DNA of 64,000 bases. It comes from Actinomarinicola tropica (lineage in GTDB: Bacteria; Actinomycetota; Acidimicrobiia; Acidimicrobiales; SKKL01). The stretch is from NCBI RefSeq assembly GCF_009650215.1, contig NZ_CP045851.1, positions 2,197,001 through 2,261,000 of the forward strand. The letters are read 5' to 3'. The first letter of the stretch is position 1; each line of letters begins with the position of its first letter. Shown piece after piece: positions 54,028 to 60,379 of the stretch. Under the pieces are notes generated by a model. That model made no database searches. It saw only the letters and a program-made list of their open reading frames with translations, and was not told where the DNA came from. The position numbers were made by a program, and so were the translations under genes.

Positions 54028-54795
54028 TCAGGAGCGACCCGCGGCGCGAGGGTCGGTCAGGCTGGTGCGCAGCTCCGCCAACGCCGTCCGGAGGAGCCGC
54101 GAGACGTGGGGTTGGCTGATCCCCACGCGCTCGGCCACCTCGGCCTGGGAGAGCCCCTCGAAGTAGCGGAGCACGAGGACCCGACGGCTCCGGGGCGGCA
54201 GCCGCTCGAGGAGCTGGCGCACGAGGAGCTTGTCGTCGGCCGCCGCGAGCTCGTCCACGGACTGGCGGACGGTGCGCACGTCGAGCACCGAGGGACCCTC
54301 GTCGTCGGTGGGGCCGTCCGCGGAGAGCGGCCGGGCCGCCGCCGACGCCTCCCACGCCTCGCGCACGGCGCTGGGGGCGACGCCGAGCCGGTCGCCCAGC
54401 TCGTCGGCGGTCGGCGTGCGGCCGAGGTCGCTCGTCAGCTCCTCGGTCGCCGAGGTCACCTGGACGCTGAGGTCCTTGACCCGCCGCGGCACCCGGACCC
54501 GCCACGTGGCGTCGCGGAAGTGGCGACGGACCTCACCCAGCGCCGTGGGGATGGCGAAGGCCGGGAACGTGCTGCCGGCCGTCGGGTCGAACCGCTCCAC
54601 CGCGGCGACGAGGCCGAGCGCCGCCACCTGCTCGAGGTCGTCGTTCGGCTCCCCCTTGCCCTGGTAGCGCCGCACGACGTAGGTGACCACCCACCAGTGG
54701 TCGCGGACGATCTCCTCCCGCAGGTGGGGGTCCCCCGTCGCCCGGTACCGGACGAAGCGCTCGTCGGGCGCCGCCGGTCCACCGTCGGCCGCCAC
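54028..54795 (-). CDS. Sigma-70 family factor of the SigB/SigF group
   Basis: 255 residues. Regions 2-4 are present: region 2 (VVTYVVRRYQGKGEPNDDLEQVAALGLVAAVERFDPTAGSTFPAFAIPTALGEVRRHFRD), region 3 (VPRRVKDLSVQVTSATEEL) and region 4 (LLERLPPRSRRVLVLRYFEGLSQAEVAERVGISQPHVSRLLRTAL). No region 1.1, as in stress or sporulation sigma factors. GTG at 54795 is 1 nt after the upstream stop with AGGGGC nearby. The upstream rsbW-like and rsbV-like genes indicate partner-switch control. Confidence 0.93.
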   Translation of the reverse strand: MAADGGPAAPDERFVRYRATGDPHLREEIVRDHWWVVTYVVRRYQGKGEPNDDLEQVAALGLVAAVERFDPTAGSTFPAFAIPTALGEVRRHFRDATWRVRVPRRVKDLSVQVTSATEELTSDLGRTPTADELGDRLGVAPSAVREAWEASAAARPLSADGPTDDEGPSVLDVRTVRQSVDELAAADDKLLVRQLLERLPPRSRRVLVLRYFEGLSQAEVAERVGISQPHVSRLLRTALAELRTSLTDPRAAGRS

Positions 54796-54796
54796 G

Positions 54797-55207
54797 TCAG
54801 CCCCTGGATGCGACCGGGCTCCGATCGAAGCTGAAGCGGCCACGACCGCCGGAGATGTCCAGCTCGTGGCGATCGGTGACCGCGGAGAGGATCATCTCCG
54901 AGAGCTCGCGGCGGACCTCGTCGATCGCCGGCTCGGACTCGGTGGACATCTCGCCCTCGGCGTGGATCGATCGACCGTCGGTGCGCAGCTCGAGGCACAT
55001 CGTGGCGTCGGCCCGGCCGACCTCGAGGAGCGTGGAGCACAGCTCGTCGATCGCCGCCCGGCAGTCCTCGACCTCGTCGAGGCCCATCGGGGTGATCGAG
55101 GCGACGCCGCTCACCACCAGTCGGGCCAGTCGGAGCAGCTCCGGATCGGGATCGAGCTCGAGGGTGACGCAGGCGATCGGTCGATCGAAGAGCGGCGTCG
55201 CGGACAT
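54797..55207 (-). CDS. RsbW-like anti-sigma factor with degenerate ATPase motifs
   Basis: 136 residues. The N-terminal half resembles HATPase_c_2 anti-sigma kinases (ITLELDP-like opening, ARLVVSGVASITPMGLDEVEDCRAAIDELCST). The N-box Asn is absent: AIDELCST (52-59) stands where DEACTNA-type sequence is expected. No DxGxG or GxGL boxes follow, so ATP binding is doubtful. It probably still binds the sigma factor encoded next to it. ATG at 55207; TAGGCG 7 nt upstream is an imperfect -10. Confidence 0.7.
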   Translation of the reverse strand: MSATPLFDRPIACVTLELDPDPELLRLARLVVSGVASITPMGLDEVEDCRAAIDELCSTLLEVGRADATMCLELRTDGRSIHAEGEMSTESEPAIDEVRRELSEMILSAVTDRHELDISGGRGRFSFDRSPVASRG

Positions 55208-55260
55208 GCGCGGGCGCCTACCCCCACCCCCGGAGCGCTACGCCTGGCGGCAGGACAGGG

Positions 55261-55590
55261 TCAGCCGACGACGGTGACGAGGTCGCTGATCCCGCTGATC
55301 TCGAGCGTGCGCAGCACCGGCGGGCGCACGGCGCGCAGCTGCACCGCCTCCTTGACCCGCCCGGTGTCGTGGTAGGCGCGGATCAGCGCGCTGAGCCCGG
55401 TGGAGTCCATGAACGACGTGTCGGACATGTCGATGACGAGGCGGGCGTCGCGCTCGAGCGACTCGGCAATCGCCTCGCGGAAGCGCTCCGCGGTGGCCAC
55501 GTCGATCTCGCCGCGGACCCGGACGACGGGGCGTCCGGCCTCGTCGACGACCTCGACGCGGAACTCGTCGTCACCCCTGCCGTTCGACAC
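55261..55590 (-). CDS. Anti-sigma factor antagonist (RsbV/SpoIIAA, STAS)
   Basis: 109 residues. Complete STAS domain: VVRVRGEIDVATAERFREAIAESL, then LVIDMSDTSFMDSTGLSALI with the phosphorylatable Ser63, and the C-terminal LRTLEISGISDLVTVV. Known members bind and remove the anti-sigma kinase when unphosphorylated. GTG at 55590 with GAGGGGAC just upstream. It is the first gene of the partner-switching set. The kinase that would phosphorylate it is not obvious here because the adjacent RsbW-like protein is degenerate. Confidence 0.93.
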   Translation of the reverse strand: MSNGRGDDEFRVEVVDEAGRPVVRVRGEIDVATAERFREAIAESLERDARLVIDMSDTSFMDSTGLSALIRAYHDTGRVKEAVQLRAVRPPVLRTLEISGISDLVTVVG

Positions 55591-55681
55591 GTCCCCTCGC
55601 TTCCCGTCGTGCTCGCGCCTCGCTGCGTGATGAGTGTGGACCCTCCGTCAGGAGCGCGCAACCGGGCTGGTGCTTGCCGAC

Positions 55682-55695
55682 CGAACAGGTGTTCG
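55682..55695 (+). promoter_or_regulatory. LexA (SOS) box upstream of the exonuclease-UvrC fusion
   Basis: CGAAC-AGGT-GTTCG is a perfect match to the actinobacterial/Gram-positive LexA half-sites (CGAAC N4 GTTCG). It lies 15-28 nt before the ATG at 55710, directly upstream of the TACACC -10 candidate (55698-55703), where repressor binding would block polymerase. Confidence 0.75.
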
Positions 55696-55709
55696 GCTAC
55701 ACCCGGGGC

Positions 55710-57407
55710 ATGTCGACGCCCCCTCTCACCGGCCAGCGCTCCTTCGACGACCTGGGGACGCCGCTGCACGACGTCACCTTCTGCGTCATCGACCTCGAGA
55801 CCACGGGCGGGTCCGCCGCGGACTGCGGCATCACCGAGGTCGGCGCGGTCCTCCTGCGGGGCGGCGAGTGCCTCGGCACCTTCCAGACGCTCGTCAACCC
55901 GGGGTGCGCCATCCCGCCGGAGATCACCGTGCTCACCGGCATCACCCAGTCGATGGTGGTGCCCGCGCCCCGCATCGACGCGGTGCTCCCGTCGCTGCTC
56001 GAGTTCCTCGGCGGCGCGGTGGTGGTCGGCCACAACGTGCGGTTCGACGTCGGCTTCCTCAACGCCGCCCTGGCTCGCCACGGCCGGCCCCGACTCACGA
56101 ACACCACGGTCGACACCGTCGCGCTGGCGCGCCGGCTCGTGCGCGACGAGGTCCCCAACTGCCGGCTGGGCACGCTCGCCGACCGGTTCCGGCTCCCCCA
56201 CCGACCGAGCCACCGGGCCCTCGACGACGCCCTCGCCACCGGCGACCTCCTCCACGTCCTGCTCGAACGGGCGGGGTCCCTCGGCGTGACGGGGCTCGAC
56301 GACCTGCTGGCCATGCCGAAGATCGACGGGCACCCCCAGGCGGCGAAGCTGCGCCTCACCGACCGCCTCCCCCGCCGCCCGGGCGTCTACCTCTTCCGGG
56401 ACGGCGAGGGCCGGGTGCTGTACGTGGGCAAGGCCAGCAACCTCCGGACGCGGGTGCGCTCGTACTTCTCGGGCGACGAGCGTCGCAAGATCGGCCAGCT
56501 GCTCCGCGAGACGCAGGCGATCGACCACGTCGTCACCGTCGGCACCCTCGACGCGTCGGTGCTGGAGGTGCGCCTCATCCACGAGCACCAGCCCCGGTTC
56601 AACCGCCAGATCAAGCGCTGGAGCAGCTACTCGTACCTGAAGCTCACGAACGAGCGGTTCCCGCGGCTGTCGATCACGAAGGTGGCGCGCCCCGACGGGG
56701 CCACCTACCTCGGCCCGTTCTCCTCCTCCCGGGCCGCACGGCTCGCCGCCGAGGCCATCGAGTCCGCGGCGCCCCTGCGCCGCTGCACGGCGCGCCCGAG
56801 CCCCGACCGCCCGCGTGCCACGGCGTGCACCGCCGCCCAGCTCGGGGTGGCCACCTGCCCGTGCGCGGGCGCCATCAGCGAGGCGGACTACGGCCGGATC
56901 GTGGAGCGGGTCGTGCGCGGCCTGCGGGTGGAACCAGCGCTCCTCCTCGAGCCGCTCGACGCCAAGATGCGCGCCCTCGCGGCCGAGGAGCGCTACGAGG
57001 AGGCCTCGTCGGTGCGTGACCGCGCCGCGGCGCTGTCCACCGCAGTCACCCGCCAGCGCCAGCTCGACGCGCTCCGCTCCGCCGGCCACCTCGTCGTCGA
57101 GGCCGACGACGGCAGCGGGGCGGAGATCGACCACGGGCTGCTCGTGCGGGCGTGGGGCCCGGACGAGTCGGCGGCCCCGACGCTGCCCGGCCTGCTCGTC
57201 GCCACGCCGAGCGACCTCTCGCTGCCACCGGCCCGCGAGCAGGTCGACGAGCTCCTCTGCGTGGCCCGGTGGCTCGACGAGCGCGCGGGTCGGCTGCGCG
57301 TCGTGCACGCCGACGGTGGCCTCGCGCACCAGCTCGTCGAGCTCCCCCGCTTCGACCCCCGCCGACGTCCGACCCGGTCGGGCCCGCGTGCCGCCGCCCT
57401 CGTCTGA
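55710..57407 (+). CDS. DEDDh exonuclease fused to a UvrC/Cho-like GIY-YIG nuclease
   Basis: 565 residues. N-terminal DnaQ-like 3'-5' exonuclease: DLETTG (28-33) with the first Asp-Glu pair, VVVGHNVRFDVGFLN, and SHRALDDALATGDLL with the His-Asp pair. From about 222 a GIY-YIG domain follows: PGVYLFRDGEGRVLYVGKASNLRTRVRSYF, EVRLIHEHQPRFNRQIK, and a UvrC-type middle region with a Cys-rich segment and a UVR-like helix (EERYEEASSVRDRAAAL). The UvrC C-terminal RNase-H half is absent. The fusion occurs in actinobacteria; repair of damaged DNA is inferred. SOS box upstream. Confidence 0.9.
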   Translation: MSTPPLTGQRSFDDLGTPLHDVTFCVIDLETTGGSAADCGITEVGAVLLRGGECLGTFQTLVNPGCAIPPEITVLTGITQSMVVPAPRIDAVLPSLLEFLGGAVVVGHNVRFDVGFLNAALARHGRPRLTNTTVDTVALARRLVRDEVPNCRLGTLADRFRLPHRPSHRALDDALATGDLLHVLLERAGSLGVTGLDDLLAMPKIDGHPQAAKLRLTDRLPRRPGVYLFRDGEGRVLYVGKASNLRTRVRSYFSGDERRKIGQLLRETQAIDHVVTVGTLDASVLEVRLIHEHQPRFNRQIKRWSSYSYLKLTNERFPRLSITKVARPDGATYLGPFSSSRAARLAAEAIESAAPLRRCTARPSPDRPRATACTAAQLGVATCPCAGAISEADYGRIVERVVRGLRVEPALLLEPLDAKMRALAAEERYEEASSVRDRAAALSTAVTRQRQLDALRSAGHLVVEADDGSGAEIDHGLLVRAWGPDESAAPTLPGLLVATPSDLSLPPAREQVDELLCVARWLDERAGRLRVVHADGGLAHQLVELPRFDPRRRPTRSGPRAAALV

Positions 57408-57449
57408 AACCCGACCGAGCCAGCCGCGGCCAGGCGCTAGAAGAACGCC

Positions 57450-57767
57450 ATGATCGCGAGCACGCCCGAGCCCCCGTACACCGCGGTGATCTTCACCGCC
57501 GTCCCGAGCGAGGACCGGTCCGGCTACCTCGAGACGGCGATGCGCATGCTCGAGCTCGTCGCCGACCAACCGGGCTTCCTCGCGGTGGAGAGCTCCGAGG
57601 GACCGCCGGAGATCACGGTGTCGTACTGGGCGAGCGACGAGCACGCCCGGGCGTGGAAGGCCGCCGCCGAGCACCTGGTCGCCCAGAGGCGCGGGCGGGA
57701 GGAGTGGTACCGCGACTACCGCGTGCGGGTGGCGCGGGTCGAGCGGGACTACGGACCCGTCGGTTGA
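57450..57767 (+). CDS. Antibiotic-biosynthesis-monooxygenase-like protein
   Basis: 105 residues, ABM fold (ferredoxin-like): YTAVIFTAVPSEDRSGYLETAMRMLELVADQPGFLAVESS, EITVSYWASDEHARAWKAAAEHLVAQRRGREEWYRDYRVRVARVE. Family members include small monooxygenases and stress proteins such as YgiN; no substrate can be assigned. ATG at 57450 with TAGAAG ending 6 nt upstream. It stands alone between the fusion nuclease and trpD. Confidence 0.85.
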   Translation: MIASTPEPPYTAVIFTAVPSEDRSGYLETAMRMLELVADQPGFLAVESSEGPPEITVSYWASDEHARAWKAAAEHLVAQRRGREEWYRDYRVRVARVERDYGPVG

Positions 57768-57779
57768 CGTCCTGCGGGC

Positions 57780-58844
57780 TCAGCCCGCGGGCGTGGCCAG
57801 CTCGAGCGAGAGCTCGACCAGGCGCTCCAGCGCCGCAGCGGCCCGGCCCTCGTCGATCGAGGTGACGGCCAGCTCGATGCCCTCGGTGAGGGAGTCGACG
57901 GCGCCGCCGACGTAGATGCCGGCGGCGGCGTTCAGGACGACGATGTCGCGGGCCGGGCCCTGCTCCCCCGCGAACACGCTCTTCGCGATCTCGGCGTTGG
58001 TGAGCGGATCGCCGCCGCGCAGCTCGTCAGCGGACCGCAGGGCGATCCCGTGGTCCCGCGGGTCGAGCTCCCACTCGCTGACCTCGCCGTCGCGGATCTC
58101 GTGGACGAGGGTCGGGCCGGTGAGGGTGATCTCGTCGAGGCCGTCGGAGCCGTGGACGACGAGCGAGCGCGGCAGGCCGCGCGACGCGAGCACCCCGGAG
58201 GTGAGCGGGAGCATCCGCGCCTCACCCACGCCGATGACCTGCCGGTCGATCTTCGAGGGGTGGGCGAGCGGGCCGAGGACGTTGAACACCGTGGGGATCC
58301 CGAGCTCGGCGCGGACGGGACCGGCGAAGCGCATGGCGGGGTGGAAGGCCCGGGCGAAGGCGAAGCCGATGCCGGCCTCGCGGACGCAGCGCGCGACGGC
58401 CGACCCCGACAGCTCGATCTCGACGCCGAGGGCCTCGAGCAGGTCGAAGGAGCCCGACGTGGACGAGGCCCGGCGGTTGCCGTGCTTGCAGACGGGCACC
58501 CCGGCCCCGGCGATGACGAACGACGCCATCGTCGAGACGTTGAGGGCGTGGAGCCGGCGCGCCGGGGACCCGCCGGTGCCGACGACGTCGACCGCGTCGA
58601 CGTTCAGGGCGAGCAGCTCGGAGGCGTCGAGCATGGCGTCGACCATGCCGTTGACCTCCTCGACCGTCTCACCCTTGATGCGCAGGGCGACGATGAACGC
58701 GGCGATCCGGGCGTCGGAGGCGTTGCCGGAGAGGATCTCCGACATCGCGGCGGCGCTCTGGGCGAAGGTGAGGTCGCGCCCCTCGGCGAGGGCGCCGAGG
58801 ACGGGCGTCCAGCCGCCGAGCTCGTCGAGGTGGTGCGCGACCAC
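57780..58844 (-). CDS. trpD: Anthranilate phosphoribosyltransferase
   Basis: 354 residues. Joins anthranilate and PRPP in tryptophan synthesis. Signatures: FAQSAAAMSEILSGNASDARIAAFIVALRIKGET, DVVGTGG followed by an atypical SPARRLHALNVST where standard enzymes have DGxxTxNxST, VCKHGNRRASSTSGSFDLLEALGV, FAFARAFHPAMR, and FNVLGPLAHPSK. The substituted glycine loop occurs in related actinobacterial sequences. GTG at 58844, just downstream of whiB. No other trp gene is present. Confidence 0.88.
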   Translation of the reverse strand: MVAHHLDELGGWTPVLGALAEGRDLTFAQSAAAMSEILSGNASDARIAAFIVALRIKGETVEEVNGMVDAMLDASELLALNVDAVDVVGTGGSPARRLHALNVSTMASFVIAGAGVPVCKHGNRRASSTSGSFDLLEALGVEIELSGSAVARCVREAGIGFAFARAFHPAMRFAGPVRAELGIPTVFNVLGPLAHPSKIDRQVIGVGEARMLPLTSGVLASRGLPRSLVVHGSDGLDEITLTGPTLVHEIRDGEVSEWELDPRDHGIALRSADELRGGDPLTNAEIAKSVFAGEQGPARDIVVLNAAAGIYVGGAVDSLTEGIELAVTSIDEGRAAAALERLVELSLELATPAG

Positions 58845-58849
58845 CGGTG

Positions 58850-59086
58850 TCAGGCCGTCCGCCGACGCTGCCGGATGATCCGGCGGCGCTCCTTCTCGGT
58901 GGCACCGCCCCAGATGCCGTCCTTCTCGCGGCGGGTGAGCGCGTGCTCGAGGCAGGCCTGCCGGATGGGGCACTGCTCGCACACCGCCTTCGCCGGTTCT
59001 GCATCCTCCTCGGCGTCGGACGACGGGTAGAAGATGCTCGGGTCGAGTCCTCGGCAGGCAGCCTGAAGGCGCCAGGACTGGCTCAT
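58850..59086 (-). CDS. WhiB-family Fe-S transcriptional regulator
   Basis: 78 residues. Four conserved cysteines, Cys11, Cys36, Cys39 and Cys45 (CEQCPIRQAC), bind a 4Fe-4S cluster. The GIWGG turn is at 57-61 and the C-terminus is basic (EKERRRIIRQRRRTA) for DNA contact. WhiB proteins exist only in actinobacteria and their phages and act with the housekeeping sigma factor. Size and layout are closest to WhiB1/WhiB2-type proteins. ATG at 59086; the promoter lies about 90 nt upstream. Confidence 0.94.
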   Translation of the reverse strand: MSQSWRLQAACRGLDPSIFYPSSDAEEDAEPAKAVCEQCPIRQACLEHALTRREKDGIWGGATEKERRRIIRQRRRTA

Positions 59087-59174
59087 GATCGGCACTCGGT
59101 GGGGTCGGGGACGGTTGCTGTGTTCACACCCGCCGCGCCCTCCGGTCCACCAGGGCGGCGGCAGCGGAACGGCG

Positions 59175-59204
59175 AGTATGGACGGACCCGCCGGGTGCTG
59201 TCCA
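59175..59204 (-). promoter_or_regulatory. Putative whiB promoter
   Basis: The minus strand carries TGGACA (59199-59204), an 18-nt spacer and CATACT (59175-59180), about 90 nt before the whiB ATG. Both hexamers are four or five of six to consensus. This gives whiB a leadered transcript, unlike its neighbours. Confidence 0.5.
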
Positions 59205-59220
59205 GATGGATCCCCGCAGG

Positions 59221-59607
59221 TCACGAGGGGTCCACGACGGCCCGCACGACGCCCCCCGCGGCGACGACGGCGTCGACCGGCGTCGCGTCCGGGGCGGGGG
59301 GCGCACCCACCCGGTCGGCCCACGCCGAGGCCCGCACCGCCTGCGGGAGGCCGACGACGGCCAGGCCGTCCCGGGGGACCACGCCGACCACGGCGCCGTC
59401 GTCGTCGACCTCCTTCACGGCATCGGTGACGGGACGCACGGTCGCGACGGCGTCGACGCCGTCGACGAGCGCGTCGAGGAGGTGGGCGACGACGTCCGAG
59501 GTGGGTGGCGCTCCGGCGTCGTGCACGACGACGACCTCGGCCCCCGGAGGCGGAGCGGGGAGCCCACCGGGCGGGGGCGGCCAGGCGAGGAGGTGGACGG
59601 GGCTCAC
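59221..59607 (-). CDS. Half-length IspD-like protein
   Basis: 128 residues. Resembles the C-terminal half of IspD/CDP-sugar cytidylyltransferases: AEVVVVHDAGAPPTSDVVAHLLDALVDGVDAV (HDA motif at 29-31), RPVTDAVKEVDDDGAVVG, and PRDGLAVVGLPQAVRASA. The CTP-binding N-terminal GGSGTRLG...K half is absent. GTG 59607 is the first plausible start, since extending upstream would run antisense through full-length ispD. Divergent from that gene by 25 nt. It may be a degenerate paralogue or a regulatory partner. Confidence 0.7.
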   Translation of the reverse strand: MSPVHLLAWPPPPGGLPAPPPGAEVVVVHDAGAPPTSDVVAHLLDALVDGVDAVATVRPVTDAVKEVDDDGAVVGVVPRDGLAVVGLPQAVRASAWADRVGAPPAPDATPVDAVVAAGGVVRAVVDPS

Positions 59608-59620
59608 CGTGGCCGCCCGG

Positions 59621-59626
59621 TAGCGT
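59621..59626 (+). promoter_or_regulatory. -10 box TAGCGT for leaderless ispD mRNA
   Basis: TAGCGT ends 6 nt before the GTG at 59633. The 25-bp interval also holds the start of the divergent half-length gene. Confidence 0.55.
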
Positions 59627-59632
59627 GCCGGC

Positions 59633-60370
59633 GTGGACCCGAGCAGCCCCCGCGCCGTCGCGATCGTGCTCGCCGGCGGGTCGGGGACTCGACTCGGCCT
59701 GGCCGACGGCCGCAACAAGGTGTACCTGCCCCTCGGTGGTCTGCCCTTGCTCGCATGGTCGCTCCGGACGCTAGACGGGCATCCGCTGGTGCGCCGCACC
59801 GTCGTCGTGGTGCGGCCCGGCGACGAGCGCGAGGCGCTGGCTGCGGCGTCGGCCGCCGGCGTCGATCCGGCGCCGACCACCGTGCCGGGCGGCGCGACGC
59901 GGTCGGCGAGCGAGTCGGCGGGCGTGCGGGCCCTCGCGGGGACGGTCGACCCCTCGACGGTGGTCCTCGTGCACGACGGTGCGCGGCCGTTCCTGCCCGT
60001 CGCGATGGTCGACGCCCTCGTCGCCGCCGCGGCGGCCCACGGCGCCGCCGTGCCGGGGCTGGCGCTCGACCCGTCGACGGTGCGGCGTGACGGCGACCGG
60101 CTCCGCGCCCTCGATCCGAGCCGCCTGCGGCGGGTGCAGACGCCCCAGGCGTTCACCGCGGAGGTCCTGCTCGCTGCCGTCGACCGAGCGGCGCGAGAGG
60201 GCATCGAGGGCCTCGACACCGCCGAGCTGGTCGCCGCGGCGGGTGGGCCGGCGGCGCGCGTCGTCCCCGGCGACGACCGCAACATCAAGGTCACCACCCC
60301 CGACGACGTGGCCCGCGCCGAGGCCATCGCCCGTCGCTGGCCCGCGGATCACGACCCCGTCCCCACGTAG
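59633..60370 (+). CDS. ispD: 2-C-methyl-D-erythritol 4-phosphate cytidylyltransferase
   Basis: 245 residues. Couples MEP to CTP in the non-mevalonate isoprenoid route, which supplies the undecaprenyl lipid used by MraY/MurG. Nucleotide loop AIVLAGGSGTRLG with Lys29 (NKVYLPLGG), VLVHDGARPFL, RRVQTPQAFTAEVLLAA and the C-terminal NIKVTTPDDVARAEAI. GTG start at 59633. Its TAG stop is the first triplet of the glpD -10 box. ispF is not adjacent. Confidence 0.94.
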   Translation: MDPSSPRAVAIVLAGGSGTRLGLADGRNKVYLPLGGLPLLAWSLRTLDGHPLVRRTVVVVRPGDEREALAAASAAGVDPAPTTVPGGATRSASESAGVRALAGTVDPSTVVLVHDGARPFLPVAMVDALVAAAAAHGAAVPGLALDPSTVRRDGDRLRALDPSRLRRVQTPQAFTAEVLLAAVDRAAREGIEGLDTAELVAAAGGPAARVVPGDDRNIKVTTPDDVARAEAIARRWPADHDPVPT

Positions 60371-60373
60371 GAT
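60368..60373 (+). promoter_or_regulatory. -10 box TAGGAT for leaderless glpD mRNA
   Basis: TAGGAT ends 6 nt before the glpD ATG and starts with the ispD stop codon. Confidence 0.55.
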
Positions 60374-60379
60374 CCAGCC

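Noticed and set aside
59221-60327. Long minus-strand gene antisense through ispD
   Set aside because: Only the first 128 codons from GTG 59607 resemble a protein family; the rest is the shadow of ispD.
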